A DNA stretch of 64,000 nucleotides from Puniceibacterium antarcticum (GTDB lineage Bacteria > Pseudomonadota > Alphaproteobacteria > Rhodobacterales > Rhodobacteraceae), in the NCBI RefSeq assembly GCF_002760615.1, contig NZ_AWWI01000176.1, forward strand, positions 48,109-112,108, written 5' to 3'. The notes below the pieces were generated by a model. It did not search any database. It was not told where the DNA came from and saw nothing but the letters and a program-made list of their open reading frames with translations. The translations under genes were made by a program, and so were the position numbers. Below, piece by piece: positions 52,293 to 61,418 of the stretch. Within the stretch, counting starts at the first letter, position 1, and the number at the start of each line of letters is the position of its first letter.

Positions 52293-52634
52293 TCAGATCC
52301 GCCAGTCCCCTATCCTCAATCTCCAGACGATCCAGTATCTGCAATGGTCTTGCTGAGGAGGCTCATGTCTGATCCTTTGCATCTGGGCTGTCAGGTCCGG
52401 GACGGCATCGACAGTAGTGGCGATGTTTTGGGACAGAAGGTCGTGCAGCCGGGGCACATCCCGCGCCTCAGGCGCTGCGAGGATCGGGACATGCCGTTCG
52501 GCGGTTTCATCCAGCGACCGGTTGGGGGGCGCATTCAGGACCTTGTAGCGGTTGTTGTGCACCAGACACCGGCTGAGGATCGGCGTCACCAGCGGCAGAC
52601 ATGCTATGGCGATCTGCGTTATTTCGATGGTCAC
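52293..52634 (-). pseudogene. Unidentified open frame, possibly another remnant
   Basis: An open frame of 113 codons from GTG 52634 contains NAPPNRSLDETAERHVPILA and LHDLLSQNIATTVDAVPDLT, which look protein-like rather than random, but I cannot name a family. It lies in a decayed region and lacks a convincing ribosome site. A truncated gene is more likely than an intact one. Confidence 0.35.
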
Positions 52635-52845
52635 AGCCGGATTCGGCTGGACGCGGCCTGACGCCGCGCACGAGTTTCATGCCGCCCGGGGTGTAGGGCT
52701 GAGAGGCATGTTCCCGGGTTATGGAGGGGTAGTGTAGGCCCCGCCATTCACATTTGGTCGCAAAGACAAGATTTGCCGACTGCTTCATACTCCTTTTCCA
52801 GTGGATCACGTCAACAACCGGAAACACGAAGGAGGAGGAACATTC

Positions 52846-53151
52846 ATGTGCCAGGTCTTTGCGGGACAGGATCCCGAACGCTATGCTTCGACCACGCGGC
52901 GGCTGAGGCTGAACGGTCAGAGCACCTCTGTCCGGCTGGAAAACGCCTTCTGGGCCATTCTAGACGAAATTGCAGAGGGTGACGGGGCCTCGACCCCGCA
53001 GTTCCTGTCGACGCTGCACAGTGAGATCCTTCAGCTGAAGGGAGAGCCGCAGAACTTTACCTCTGTTCTGCGCACCACCTGCCTGATTTTCCTATCCAAG
53101 CAGGCCGCGACGCAGACAGCGCATGAAGAGGTCCTGATGGCGGCAGAATAG
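52846..53151 (+). CDS. Ribbon-helix-helix domain protein
   Basis: This 101-residue protein has a ribbon-helix-helix core, RRLRLNGQSTSVRLENAFWA then ILDEIAEGDG, like the RHH_4 family common in Rhodobacteraceae. It may bind DNA as a dimer. ATG 52846 is preceded by AGGAGGAGG. It is monocistronic and is the first intact gene after the decayed ABC region. No antitoxin partner toxin is visible. Confidence 0.85.
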   Translation: MCQVFAGQDPERYASTTRRLRLNGQSTSVRLENAFWAILDEIAEGDGASTPQFLSTLHSEILQLKGEPQNFTSVLRTTCLIFLSKQAATQTAHEEVLMAAE

Positions 53152-53165
53152 CGGCAAAGCGCGAT

Positions 53166-53183
53166 GTAGTAACGCCCTACTAC
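53166..53183. promoter_or_regulatory. Inverted-repeat operator candidate before the dehydrogenase operon
   Basis: GTAGTA-ACGCCC-TACTAC is a perfect 6-6-6 inverted repeat, 60 bases before the VOC gene and 14 after the ribbon-helix-helix stop. Confidence 0.55.
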
Positions 53184-53243
53184 CCGGCTGGTTTTCATCC
53201 CTCCTATCCTGATCCGAAATGACCATTCTTTGCAGGAGGTGAC

Positions 53244-53639
53244 ATGGCAAAGGCCATCCACAGCATGATCCGCGTGTTGAACGAGGATCGTTCGCGTGCA
53301 TTTTACGAAAAGGCATTTGGCCTGACCGTCGCGGATCGGCTGGATTTCGACGAATTCACACTGGTGTATCTGTCCAATTCTGAAACCGGCTTTGAACTTG
53401 AGCTGACCGTGAACAAGGCCCAGACCGAGCCCTATGATCTGGGCAATGGCTATGGCCATCTTGCCGTATCGGTCGAGGATCTGAACGCGGAACATGCGCG
53501 TTTCGAGGCCGAGGGCCTGAACCCCCGCAAACTTGTTGAATTTGCTCCCAGCGGCACGCTGGTCGGGCGCTTTTTCTTTGTGGCCGATCCCGATGGCTAT
53601 CAGATCGAGGTGCTGGAACGGTCGGGACGGTTCACATGA
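53244..53639 (+). CDS. VOC-family protein, lactoylglutathione-lyase-like
   Basis: This single-module glyoxalase-type protein of 131 residues starts AKAIHSMIRVLNEDRSRAFY and ends DPDGYQIEVLERSG. It carries FELELTVNKAQTEPYDLGNG and YGHLAVSVEDL, close to GloA, with His7, Glu and His ligands. It may remove a reactive aldehyde made by the dehydrogenases encoded downstream. ATG 53244 follows GCAGGAGGTGAC. The gene is 74 bases upstream of the Tat-exported subunit. Confidence 0.85.
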   Translation: MAKAIHSMIRVLNEDRSRAFYEKAFGLTVADRLDFDEFTLVYLSNSETGFELELTVNKAQTEPYDLGNGYGHLAVSVEDLNAEHARFEAEGLNPRKLVEFAPSGTLVGRFFFVADPDGYQIEVLERSGRFT

Positions 53640-53713
53640 GCCAAAGATAGACGAAGCCGGGCGCGAAGGAGGATCACGCCCGGTCATATAAAGGTCATAG
53701 GGAGGAACCGGAG

Positions 53714-54241
53714 ATGACCAGAACAACGAACCTGAAGGGGCTTTCGCGCCGTCAGCTTCTTTCGCGCGGCGTGGCGGCGGGGGCGGGATTTGTGATCGGT
53801 GTGAACTTTGTGTCTGGCGCTGACGCGGCCTGGGCGACCGAGATGAACGCCCTGAAACCCGACACGATGGCGACGCTGATCCAGATGGCGCGCGATATCT
53901 ATCCCCATGACAAGGTTGCGGATGAATTCTATGCCGCCGCGGTCAAGGGTTATGATGTGCCCGACGCCGTTGATGACACCGAAGCCGGGATCGAGATGCT
54001 GAATGGTGTCGCACGCGGCAAGGGGCATGGCTCTTACATTGATATCGGTTGGGAACGTGATCGCGTGGATGTCCTGCGCGCGATCGAGGACAGCGCGTTT
54101 TTCCAGAAGGTACGCGGCGGGCTGGTGACCGGCCTTTATAACCAGAAGGCGGTCTGGCCGATCTTTGGCTACGAGGGCGAGTCCTATTCCAAGGGCGGCT
54201 ATATCAATCGTGGCTTTGACGACATTTCGTGGATCGGCTGA
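53714..54241 (+). CDS. Tat-exported gluconate 2-dehydrogenase subunit 3-like protein
   Basis: This is a 175-residue protein with a twin-arginine signal (LSRRQLLSRGVAAGAGFVIG) and a gluconate-2-dehydrogenase-subunit-3 domain, including MARDIYPHDKVADEFYAAAV and VTGLYNQKAVWPIFGYEGES. In known systems this small subunit partners a GMC flavoprotein and helps its export by the Tat route. The GMC gene follows after 15 bases, fitting that role. ATG 53714 has GGAGGAACCGGAG upstream. Confidence 0.9.
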   Translation: MTRTTNLKGLSRRQLLSRGVAAGAGFVIGVNFVSGADAAWATEMNALKPDTMATLIQMARDIYPHDKVADEFYAAAVKGYDVPDAVDDTEAGIEMLNGVARGKGHGSYIDIGWERDRVDVLRAIEDSAFFQKVRGGLVTGLYNQKAVWPIFGYEGESYSKGGYINRGFDDISWIG

Positions 54242-54256
54242 GGGAGGACGACAAAA

Positions 54257-55828
54257 ATGGCTGCACCTTTTGACAAGACCGACGACAGCGTTGTTGTCAT
54301 CATCGGCACCGGCGCGGGCGGCGGGGTCCTTGCCAACGAACTCGCGCAGAAAGGCATCTCGGTTGTCTCGCTTGAGGCCGGGGGGCGCTATCTGCCCGAG
54401 GATTTCATCAACGACGAATGGGACAGCTTTGGTCAGCTGGCCTGGCTTGACCCGCGCACCACGTCGGGTGACTGGCGTGTGGCCAAGGATTTCAGCGGCT
54501 TGCCCGCCTGGATCGTCAAGGCCGTTGGCGGCACCACAACCCATTGGGCCGGGGCGTCGCTGCGGTTTCAGGAACATGAGTGGAAGGCCAAGACCAATTA
54601 TGGCGCGGTGCAGGGGGCCAATCTGCTCGACTGGCCCATCGACGGCGCAGAAATGGCGCCCTGGTATGAAAAGGCCGAAACCAAGCTGGGTGTGACCCGC
54701 ACCGGCGACCGCGCAGGCCTGCCGGGCAACAACAACTTCAAGGTGTTCGAGGCGGGCGCCAAGAAGCTGGGCTATAAGGAGGTCCACACCGGGCGCATGG
54801 CGATCAATTCGTCCGACTATGACGGGCGGATGGCCTGCCAGCAGACTGGGTTCTGTTTTCAGGGCTGTAAATGGGGGGCCAAGTGGTCGTCGGCCTATAC
54901 CGACATTCCGCGCGGCGAGGCGACCGGGAACCTTGAGGTGCGCGAGCGTGCCCATGTGCTGCGCATCGAACATGGTGACGATGGCCGCGTGAACGGCGTG
55001 GTCTATGCTGACAAGGACGGTGTGGAACACAAGCAGATGGCGCGGATCGTCTGCGTTGCGGGCAATTCGATCGAAAGCCCGCGCATCCTGCTCAACTCGG
55101 CCTCTGCGATGTATCCCGATGGCCTTGCCAATTCCTCGGGGCAGGTGGGGCGCAACTATATGCGCCACCTGACCGGTTCGGTCTATGGCATCTTTGACAA
55201 GCCGGTGAAGATGTGGCGCGGCACGACTATGGCGGGCATCCTTCAGGACGAAGCGCGGCTGGATCCCACGCGCGGGTTCGTCGGCGGCTACGAGCTTGAA
55301 ACTCTGAGCCTGGGCCTGCCGTTCATGGCGGCCTTCCTTGATCCGGGCGGCTGGGGGCGTGAGTTTACCACGGCGCTGGATTCCTACGAAAACATGGCCG
55401 GCATGTGGATCGTGGGCGAGGATATGCCGCAGGAAACCAACCGCGTCACCGTGAACAGTGACGTCACCGACCAGTTCGGGATGGGGGTGGCCAATGTCAA
55501 CTATTCCGACCATGCCAATGACAAGGCGATGAGTGCCCATGCCTATGCGCTGGGGCAGTCGATCTATGACGCGATGGGGGCCACACGCACCCTGCCGACG
55601 CCGCCCTATCCGTCGACGCACAACCTTGGCACCAACCGGATGTCGGAAAATGCGCGTGATGGCGTGGTGAACCGCAATGGGCGCAGCCATGACATCGACA
55701 ACCTGTTCGTGTCGGACGGATCGCAGTTCACCACGGGGGCGTCGGAAAACCCGACGCTGACCATCGTGGCGCTGGCGATCCGGCAGGCTGACCATATCGC
55801 CGGGGAAATGACCAGGGGCAACCTGTAA
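54257..55828 (+). CDS. GMC-family flavoprotein oxidoreductase, large subunit
   Basis: This FAD enzyme of 523 residues is likely the catalytic subunit of a periplasmic alcohol or sugar dehydrogenase. The FAD loop IIGTGAGGGVLANELAQKG lies at residues 14-32, and VGGTTTHWAGASLRF near 96. The C-terminal block holds the expected active-site His in STHNLGTNRMS and the FAD end motif DGSQFTTGASENPTLTIVAL. It has no signal peptide, so it is probably carried out with the Tat subunit. Electrons should go to the cytochrome c encoded two genes on. Confidence 0.92.
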   Translation: MAAPFDKTDDSVVVIIGTGAGGGVLANELAQKGISVVSLEAGGRYLPEDFINDEWDSFGQLAWLDPRTTSGDWRVAKDFSGLPAWIVKAVGGTTTHWAGASLRFQEHEWKAKTNYGAVQGANLLDWPIDGAEMAPWYEKAETKLGVTRTGDRAGLPGNNNFKVFEAGAKKLGYKEVHTGRMAINSSDYDGRMACQQTGFCFQGCKWGAKWSSAYTDIPRGEATGNLEVRERAHVLRIEHGDDGRVNGVVYADKDGVEHKQMARIVCVAGNSIESPRILLNSASAMYPDGLANSSGQVGRNYMRHLTGSVYGIFDKPVKMWRGTTMAGILQDEARLDPTRGFVGGYELETLSLGLPFMAAFLDPGGWGREFTTALDSYENMAGMWIVGEDMPQETNRVTVNSDVTDQFGMGVANVNYSDHANDKAMSAHAYALGQSIYDAMGATRTLPTPPYPSTHNLGTNRMSENARDGVVNRNGRSHDIDNLFVSDGSQFTTGASENPTLTIVALAIRQADHIAGEMTRGNL

Positions 55829-55902
55829 CCCCCGGGGCGATCTGCAGCGGCGGCGGGCCGCGCGAACCGGCCCGCCGCCAGAAACTCTGGGAGGAGACAC
55901 AA

Positions 55903-57156
55903 ATGAAGAAACTGCTTTCGTCCATCGCGGCCTTGGCGATGACCACTGGCTATGCCGCCGCGCAAAGCGCGGAACTGCCACCCAATATAGAACGGCTGCA
56001 AAGCATGCAGTCGACCGGCGTGAAAGATTTCACCATGGTCGACCAGACCGGCGCCTATGCCGACGGGATCAAGAAGACGCTCGACCGGATCAAGATGCCC
56101 GATGGCTTCAAGATCGAGCTTTATGCCATCGTTCCAGATGCCCGCCACATCGCCGTGGGTCCGCAGGGTGTCGTGACCTTTGTCGGCACCCGCAAGGACA
56201 AGGTCTGGGCCGTCACCGACCGCAACAAGGATCGCATCGCCGATGAGGTCAAGGATTTCGCGCCCTCGCTGACCTTTACCATCCCCAACGGTGTCTGCTT
56301 CAGCCCGGACGGGTTCCTGTATATCGCCGAGCAGAACCGGGTTCTGGTCTTCCCGGCAGCCGAGTTCTTTTATGAATCCCCCGACGTCGCGGTTGGTCAG
56401 GTTGTGAAACAGGGCGATCTGATCCCGACCGACGAAGAAAGCTTCAACCACACAGCGCGGGTCTGTGACATCGGCCCGGATGGCAAGCTCTATATCTCGC
56501 TTGGTCAGCCGCACAACGTGACGCCCCCCGACAAGATCCAGAAGTATCTGGACACCGGCATCGGCGGGATCATCCGCATGAACACCGACGGCACAGGCCG
56601 CGAAGTCATCGCACAGGGCGTGCGCAACTCGGTCGGCCAGGACTTTGACCCCGCCACGGGCGATCTGTGGTTCACTGACAATCAGGTCGACGGCATGGGG
56701 GATGACATCCCGCCGGGCGAGATCAACCACATGACCGCCGTGGGCCTGCATTATGGCCATCCGTGGTTTGGCGGCGGCGACACGCGCACGAACGAATACA
56801 AGGGCGAAGAGGTGCCTGTCGAGGTCACCATGCCAGCGTCACAAACCGTGGCCCATGCGGCCGATCTGGGCATGGTGTTCTACACGGGCAAGGCGTTTCC
56901 GGAAAAGTATCAGGGCGCGATCTTTTCGGCCCAGCACGGGTCCTGGAACCGCACCACGCCGGTTGGCGCACGGGTCATGGTGACAACGCTTGATGCGGAT
57001 GGCAACGCCACCACCGCACCCTTTGCCGAAGGCTGGATCGACGAGAACGGCGAATACCTCGGCCGCCCCGTCGATGTGGCGAACCTGCGCGATGGCTCGC
57101 TTCTGGTCTCGGACGACCTGACCGGCGCGCTCTATCGGATCAGCTACGGCCAATGA
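55903..57156 (+). CDS. Sorbosone-dehydrogenase-like PQQ-type beta-propeller protein
   Basis: This exported protein of 417 residues (signal MKKLLSSIAALAMTTGYAAA) belongs to the glucose/sorbosone dehydrogenase family, a six-bladed propeller that binds PQQ in characterised members. Landmarks are FTIPNGVCFSPDGFLYIAEQ, GVRNSVGQDFDPATGDLWFT and the FSAQHGSWNRTTPVG His region. It starts 74 bases after the GMC stop and overlaps the cytochrome gene by 4 bases. No PQQ biosynthesis genes are in the window. Which of the two dehydrogenases is rate-setting cannot be told. Confidence 0.9.
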   Translation: MKKLLSSIAALAMTTGYAAAQSAELPPNIERLQSMQSTGVKDFTMVDQTGAYADGIKKTLDRIKMPDGFKIELYAIVPDARHIAVGPQGVVTFVGTRKDKVWAVTDRNKDRIADEVKDFAPSLTFTIPNGVCFSPDGFLYIAEQNRVLVFPAAEFFYESPDVAVGQVVKQGDLIPTDEESFNHTARVCDIGPDGKLYISLGQPHNVTPPDKIQKYLDTGIGGIIRMNTDGTGREVIAQGVRNSVGQDFDPATGDLWFTDNQVDGMGDDIPPGEINHMTAVGLHYGHPWFGGGDTRTNEYKGEEVPVEVTMPASQTVAHAADLGMVFYTGKAFPEKYQGAIFSAQHGSWNRTTPVGARVMVTTLDADGNATTAPFAEGWIDENGEYLGRPVDVANLRDGSLLVSDDLTGALYRISYGQ

Positions 57157-57728
57157 TCCGCGCAACCCTGTTCAGCCTCGGCGGGATTCTTCTCGCCGGG
57201 GCCGTGTCCGCCCAGACGGCCGGTGACCCTGCCGAAGGGCGCAAGCTTGCGGGGCAATGCCGCACCTGCCACGGGATCGACGGCTATGCCAAGATCCCCA
57301 TCGCGCCGCATATCGGCGGGGAACCGGCCCCCTACATCATGTCTCAACTGACCGCGTTTCGCGATGGCACCCGCACGCACGAAATGATGAGCGTCGTTGC
57401 CAAGTCCCTCACCGACCAGCAGATTGCTGATCTGGCCGCCTGGTATGCAGATCATACTGTGACCGCGACACTGACCGCAGATGCGGCGGGCGCGCCCGTG
57501 GTCTGTGTTGCCTGTCACGGCGAGAACGGCATCGGTCTGGCCGAGGATGTGCCGAATCTGTCGGGTGAGACGAACATCTATATCGACACCCAGCTCAAGG
57601 CGTTTCGCGGCGGTAAACGCACGCATCCTGTCATGTCGGCCATCGCCGCCGATCTGACGGATCAGGACATCCGGGCGGCTGCGGATTGGTATGCCTCGGT
57701 CAGGGTCGAGATCACGGCGGCGGAGTGA
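57153..57728 (+). CDS. Diheme cytochrome c (c4-like)
   Basis: This periplasmic electron carrier of 191 residues has a signal peptide (LFSLGGILLAGAVSAQ) and two cytochrome-c domains with CRTCH near residue 36 and CVACH near residue 117. Both domains end in the FR(D/G)G(T/K)RTH...M pattern expected for the sixth ligand Met. It overlaps the sorbosone-type gene (ATGA), so it is likely the electron acceptor for the two dehydrogenases encoded upstream. Confidence 0.92.
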   Translation: MIRATLFSLGGILLAGAVSAQTAGDPAEGRKLAGQCRTCHGIDGYAKIPIAPHIGGEPAPYIMSQLTAFRDGTRTHEMMSVVAKSLTDQQIADLAAWYADHTVTATLTADAAGAPVVCVACHGENGIGLAEDVPNLSGETNIYIDTQLKAFRGGKRTHPVMSAIAADLTDQDIRAAADWYASVRVEITAAE

Positions 57729-57897
57729 GCAGGCAGGCATCGTCGCGCAGACGATCCGGTCACGGTCCGCTGGCGTGACCATCTGACCGTGCCTTCGCCC
57801 TTGCCGGCTCCGCCCTGACACAATACCGCAGGGGCCAAGCAAGATGGCGCGGAACCTATCCGCGCATCCTGGTGAATGTGGCACTTGGAGAGATGTG

Positions 57898-58689
57898 ATG
57901 AGCGAAGACACCCCGCTGGATGTGGCCCATGCCGCGATGGAGGCCGCGCCCGAGGATGCCTCGGCACGCCTACGGTTTTATGAACGGCTGGCAGATGGCG
58001 AACTGTTCCTGCTGCTGGCGCAGGAACCCGAGGGCGACAATGTCACGCCGGAGCTGTTCGAACTGTCCGACAGCCGCTTTGTATTGGTGTTCGACCGCGA
58101 GGAGCGCCTGACCGCCTTCACCGGCCATGCCGCGCCCTATGCTGCCCTGTCGGGGCGCGCGATTGCCGGTATGCTCACGGGGCAGGACATCGGCCTTGGT
58201 CTGAACCTCGACGTTGCGCCATCTTCGTTCCTGATCCCGGGATCAGCGGTCGACTGGCTGGTGCAGACTCTGGGTGAGGGGCCTGAGGAATCTGAGGCCA
58301 GACCGGTCGAGGTGCTGGCCCCCAAAGGCTTGCCAGACAGTCTGATCACCGCGCTCGACACAAAGCTCGGCCTCGCCTCGGGCCTTGCGCGCAAGGCCTA
58401 TCTGGCCGCCGTGGTCTATGACGACGACAGCCGGGGTCACCTGCTGGGTCTGACCGGCACCGCGCCCGGGGCGGAATCCGCACTGGCCCGGGCGGTGAAC
58501 GAGGCGCTGGTTTTTTCAGGGATCGAAGCGGGCGCGCTGGATGTTGTTTTCCTGTCCGACAGCGATCCGCTGACGGCCAAGCTGGCCCGGGTTGGGCTGC
58601 GCTTTGATCTGCCACAGCCTGCGGAACGCAACACCCTATCCCCGGCCGCCCCTGGATCGGACCCGCAAAAACCGCCGATCCTGCGCTGA
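57898..58689 (+). CDS. SseB-family protein
   Basis: This cytoplasmic protein of 263 residues has an SseB N-terminal domain (MEAAPEDASARLRFYERLAD, then FVLVFDREERLTAF) and an SseB C-terminal region (KAYLAAVVYDDDSRGHLLGL). The family's role is unclear. ATG 57898 follows GGAGAG; longer open sequence upstream is not conserved. It is a single gene, 169 bases from the cytochrome and convergent with the P1 peptidase gene. Confidence 0.85.
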   Translation: MSEDTPLDVAHAAMEAAPEDASARLRFYERLADGELFLLLAQEPEGDNVTPELFELSDSRFVLVFDREERLTAFTGHAAPYAALSGRAIAGMLTGQDIGLGLNLDVAPSSFLIPGSAVDWLVQTLGEGPEESEARPVEVLAPKGLPDSLITALDTKLGLASGLARKAYLAAVVYDDDSRGHLLGLTGTAPGAESALARAVNEALVFSGIEAGALDVVFLSDSDPLTAKLARVGLRFDLPQPAERNTLSPAAPGSDPQKPPILR

Positions 58690-58695
58690 GCCCCG

Positions 58696-58720
58696 CCTTC
58701 ATCTGTCCCTAAATATCCCC
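58696..58720 (-). repeat. Dispersed intergenic motif, copy 3 (inverted)
   Basis: On the minus strand the core reads GGGGATATTTAGGGACAGAT followed by GAAGG, matching copies at 18620 and 27624. It lies in the 106-base gap between two convergent genes. Confidence 0.7.
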
Positions 58721-58795
58721 GCCGGAGGCACAGCGACGCGCGCGCTGCGCGCGGCGCCACATGAAACGCGACACCGAAAGTAGGGCACGCCCGCC

Positions 58796-59803
58796 TCAGA
58801 CCCGCCCAAGATCCTGCCGCAGAGTCGGCAGCAGATCGCCGGGCGCTGCCACCGCCTCCCAGACCGCGCGGGCAATGGCTCGGGCCAGACATATTGCGGC
58901 GGCATGGCCGATCTGGGTCAGCTGCGTGGGGGGAGCCGTCAGCTCCACAGCCCCGGTCGAGACGGCAAAGATCAGATCGCCGTCATGCGGGCTGTGGGCG
59001 GGCACAATGGCGCGGGCAATGCCGTCATGGGCGGCGACAGCCATCCGCTTCAGCTGGGACTTGTCCAGCGCCGCATCCGTGGCGACGATGCCGATTGTGG
59101 TGTTGCCGAGGGCGGCCATGGCAGCAAGTTTGCGGCTGTCCGGCGGGGGCTGAAAACCGCGCGCCGGATCGGGGCCCAAAGCGCCGAACTCTGCGCCCAT
59201 CTCGAACGGTGCGGCCCAGAAATTTCGCCCCGCGGGGGTTGTGACGCTGCCCAGCGGATTTACTGCCACCAGCGCGCCCACGGTGGTGCCATCGTCGAGC
59301 ACGAGAGACGCCGAGCCAAGGCCCCCCTTGTGCATCGCCGTCTGCGCGCCCGTCCCGGCGCCTGCTGTGCCCAGGGCAAAGCGCGTATGGGCCGCCGCCA
59401 GCGCCGCGCGGCCAAGCGCAGGATAAGGGTTTTCGCCCCAGGCCTTGTCGCCACCGTTCAGCAGATCAAACAGGATTGCGGCGGGCACCAGCGGCACGCG
59501 GGCGCTGTGCACCGCAAAACCGCGCCCCGCGGTGTGCAGTGCGTCCATCACCCCTTGTGCGGCGGCGAGGCCAAAGGCACTGCCCCCCGACAGGACCAGC
59601 GCATCTACCCCCGGCGCGGATTTGTCGGGTTCCAGCAGATCGGTTTCGCGCGTGCCTGGGGCACCGCCCAGCACGGCGTAAGAGCAGGCAAAGGGCGCAT
59701 CAGCGGTCAGGACCGTGGTGCCAGAGTTCAGCGCCGCGTCCTGTGCATTGCCAACCTTGAGGCCGGGGATGTCGGTGATCAGGTTCAGGGGGCCGGGCTG
59801 CAT
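58796..59803 (-). CDS. P1-family Ntn peptidase (beta-peptidyl aminopeptidase-like)
   Basis: This 335-residue member of the DmpA/BapA/ThnT family is expected to cleave itself to expose an N-terminal nucleophile. The cleavage region is LGNTTIGIVATDA, giving N234-T235 and a Thr nucleophile as in ThnT rather than the Ser of DmpA. VLSGGSAFGLAAAQGVMDAL and TAGAGTGAQTAMHKGG are further signatures. ATG 59803 follows GGAAAG; an in-frame TTG at 59836 overlaps the ATPase gene. It is the last gene of a peptide ABC operon and should trim imported or beta-amino peptides. Confidence 0.88.
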   Translation of the reverse strand: MQPGPLNLITDIPGLKVGNAQDAALNSGTTVLTADAPFACSYAVLGGAPGTRETDLLEPDKSAPGVDALVLSGGSAFGLAAAQGVMDALHTAGRGFAVHSARVPLVPAAILFDLLNGGDKAWGENPYPALGRAALAAAHTRFALGTAGAGTGAQTAMHKGGLGSASLVLDDGTTVGALVAVNPLGSVTTPAGRNFWAAPFEMGAEFGALGPDPARGFQPPPDSRKLAAMAALGNTTIGIVATDAALDKSQLKRMAVAAHDGIARAIVPAHSPHDGDLIFAVSTGAVELTAPPTQLTQIGHAAAICLARAIARAVWEAVAAPGDLLPTLRQDLGRV

Positions 59804-59825
59804 CTTGGGGGTCTTTCCGTGGGGT

Positions 59826-61418
59826 TCAGGCGCCAAAGTCGGGCAGGCGCGGGGCGGCGGCGATCAGTTTGCGGGTATAGGGATGGGTGGGTGCGTCAAA
59901 CACCTGCTCGGTCGGCCCCTGTTCGACGATCTGGCCCGCCTGCATCACCATCACACGGTCGGTGATCCCGCGCACCACCGACAGGTCGTGGCCGATGAAC
60001 AGATAGCTCAGGCCATAGCGCCGCGACAGATCCGCGATCAGGTCAAGGATCTGCGCCCGGACGCGGACATCAAGTGCCGAGACAGCCTCGTCAAACAGGA
60101 TCAGATCGGGGCGGGTGATCAGTGCACGGGCGATGGCGATGCGCTGGCGCTGCCCGCCCGAGAAGGCGTGGATGTACTTGTCACCGTCCCGTGGGGACAG
60201 GCCGACAGCGGTCAGCACCTCGGCCACAGCTGTGTTCCGCGCCGCACCGGTGGGGGCGTCGTCGATCAGATGGAAGGGTTCCGTGATCAGCCGCGCGACC
60301 CGGTGGCGGGGATTGAAGCTGCTGTAGGGGTCCTGAAACACCACCTGCATCTTGCGCCGGGTCGTGGGGTCCGTGCCGCTGACCGGGGTGCCATCGAGGG
60401 TGATCTGCCCCGCGTCAATGGGATCGAGACCAAGGATCGCGCGGGTGAGGGTGGATTTGCCAGAACCGCTTTCTCCAACAAGACCAAGGCGTTCGCCGCG
60501 CCGGATCTCGAAACTCACATCCTTGAGCGCAGAAAACAGCGGGCGGGGCTGGAACAGGCCGGGGCGTTTCATCGGGTAGCTGCGGCTGATGTTGCGGACC
60601 TGCAAAAGCGGTGCCTGCGCCGGAATTTCGTCAAGCTGTGCGCGGTGGCGCGAGGCGTCGAACAGGGCGCGGGTGTAGGGGTGGCGGCGCTGCGCAAACA
60701 CCGCCTGCGTCGCGCCCTGTTCGACGATCTCGCCCTTGCGCATCACCGCGATGCGGTCGGCAAGCTGGCTGACCACCGCCAGATCATGGGTGATCATCAG
60801 CAGGCCCATGCCGAAGTCCTGCACCAGATCACGCAGCAGGTCGAGGATCTGCGCCTGTGTGGTGACATCCAGCGCGGTTGTCGGCTCGTCTGCGATCAGC
60901 AGGGCGGGGCGGCGGATGATGGCCATAGCGATGACCACGCGCTGGCGCTGACCGCCCGAAAGCTGGTGCGGATAGCGGGTGGCGGGCACCTTGTCCGGGG
61001 GCAGGCCGACGCGGGTCAGGGTCTGGTGCAGCAGCTCTTTGACCTCGGCGCGGGGCATCGCGGCCTCGCCCTTGCGCGACAGGCGCAGGGTTTCGGACAC
61101 CTGCTGGCCGATGGTCTGCAGCGGGTTCAGCGCCGTCATCGGTTCCTGAAACACCATGCCCATCCTGCGGCCGCGCTGGGCGCACATTTGCGGTTCTGTG
61201 AGGGCCAGCAGGTCAGTGCCGTTGAGAAGGATTTCACCCGTGGTTTCAGAGCCTTGCGGCAGAAGGCCCATGGTGGCGAAGGCGGTCATCGACTTGCCCG
61301 AGCCGGATTCTCCGGTGAGGGCAAGGATTTCGCCCGGGGCGATGGTCAGCGACAGATCGCGCAGGATGGGTGTGCCGCTGATCGACAGGGTCAGGTTGCG
61401 GATGTCGAGCAGGGTCAT
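59826..61418 (-). CDS. Fused double ATPase of a peptide ABC transporter
   Basis: This protein of 530 residues joins DppD-like and DppF-like ATPases. The first half has [28 protein letters not shown] and [12 protein letters not shown]; the second has [27 protein letters not shown] and [14 protein letters not shown]. The linker carries no membrane segment. The second Walker B has DEA instead of DEP, a mild change. It overlaps the upstream permease gene by 4 bases. Confidence 0.92.
   Translation of the reverse strand: MTLLDIRNLTLSISGTPILRDLSLTIAPGEILALTGESGSGKSMTAFATMGLLPQGSETTGEILLNGTDLLALTEPQMCAQRGRRMGMVFQEPMTALNPLQTIGQQVSETLRLSRKGEAAMPRAEVKELLHQTLTRVGLPPDKVPATRYPHQLSGGQRQRVVIAMAIIRRPALLIADEPTTALDVTTQAQILDLLRDLVQDFGMGLLMITHDLAVVSQLADRIAVMRKGEIVEQGATQAVFAQRRHPYTRALFDASRHRAQLDEIPAQAPLLQVRNISRSYPMKRPGLFQPRPLFSALKDVSFEIRRGERLGLVGESGSGKSTLTRAILGLDPIDAGQITLDGTPVSGTDPTTRRKMQVVFQDPYSSFNPRHRVARLITEPFHLIDDAPTGAARNTAVAEVLTAVGLSPRDGDKYIHAFSGGQRQRIAIARALITRPDLILFDEAVSALDVRVRAQILDLIADLSRRYGLSYLFIGHDLSVVRGITDRVMVMQAGQIVEQGPTEQVFDAPTHPYTRKLIAAAPRLPDFGA

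Noticed and set aside
52846..53151. Toxin-antitoxin antitoxin
   Set aside because: The ribbon-helix-helix protein has no adjacent toxin gene, and the next gene is a VOC protein 92 bases away.
53684..55981. Long minus-strand open frame opposite the GMC dehydrogenase
   Set aside because: The plus strand carries a Tat signal, FAD motif and GMC C-terminal block; the antisense product is Arg/His-rich noise.
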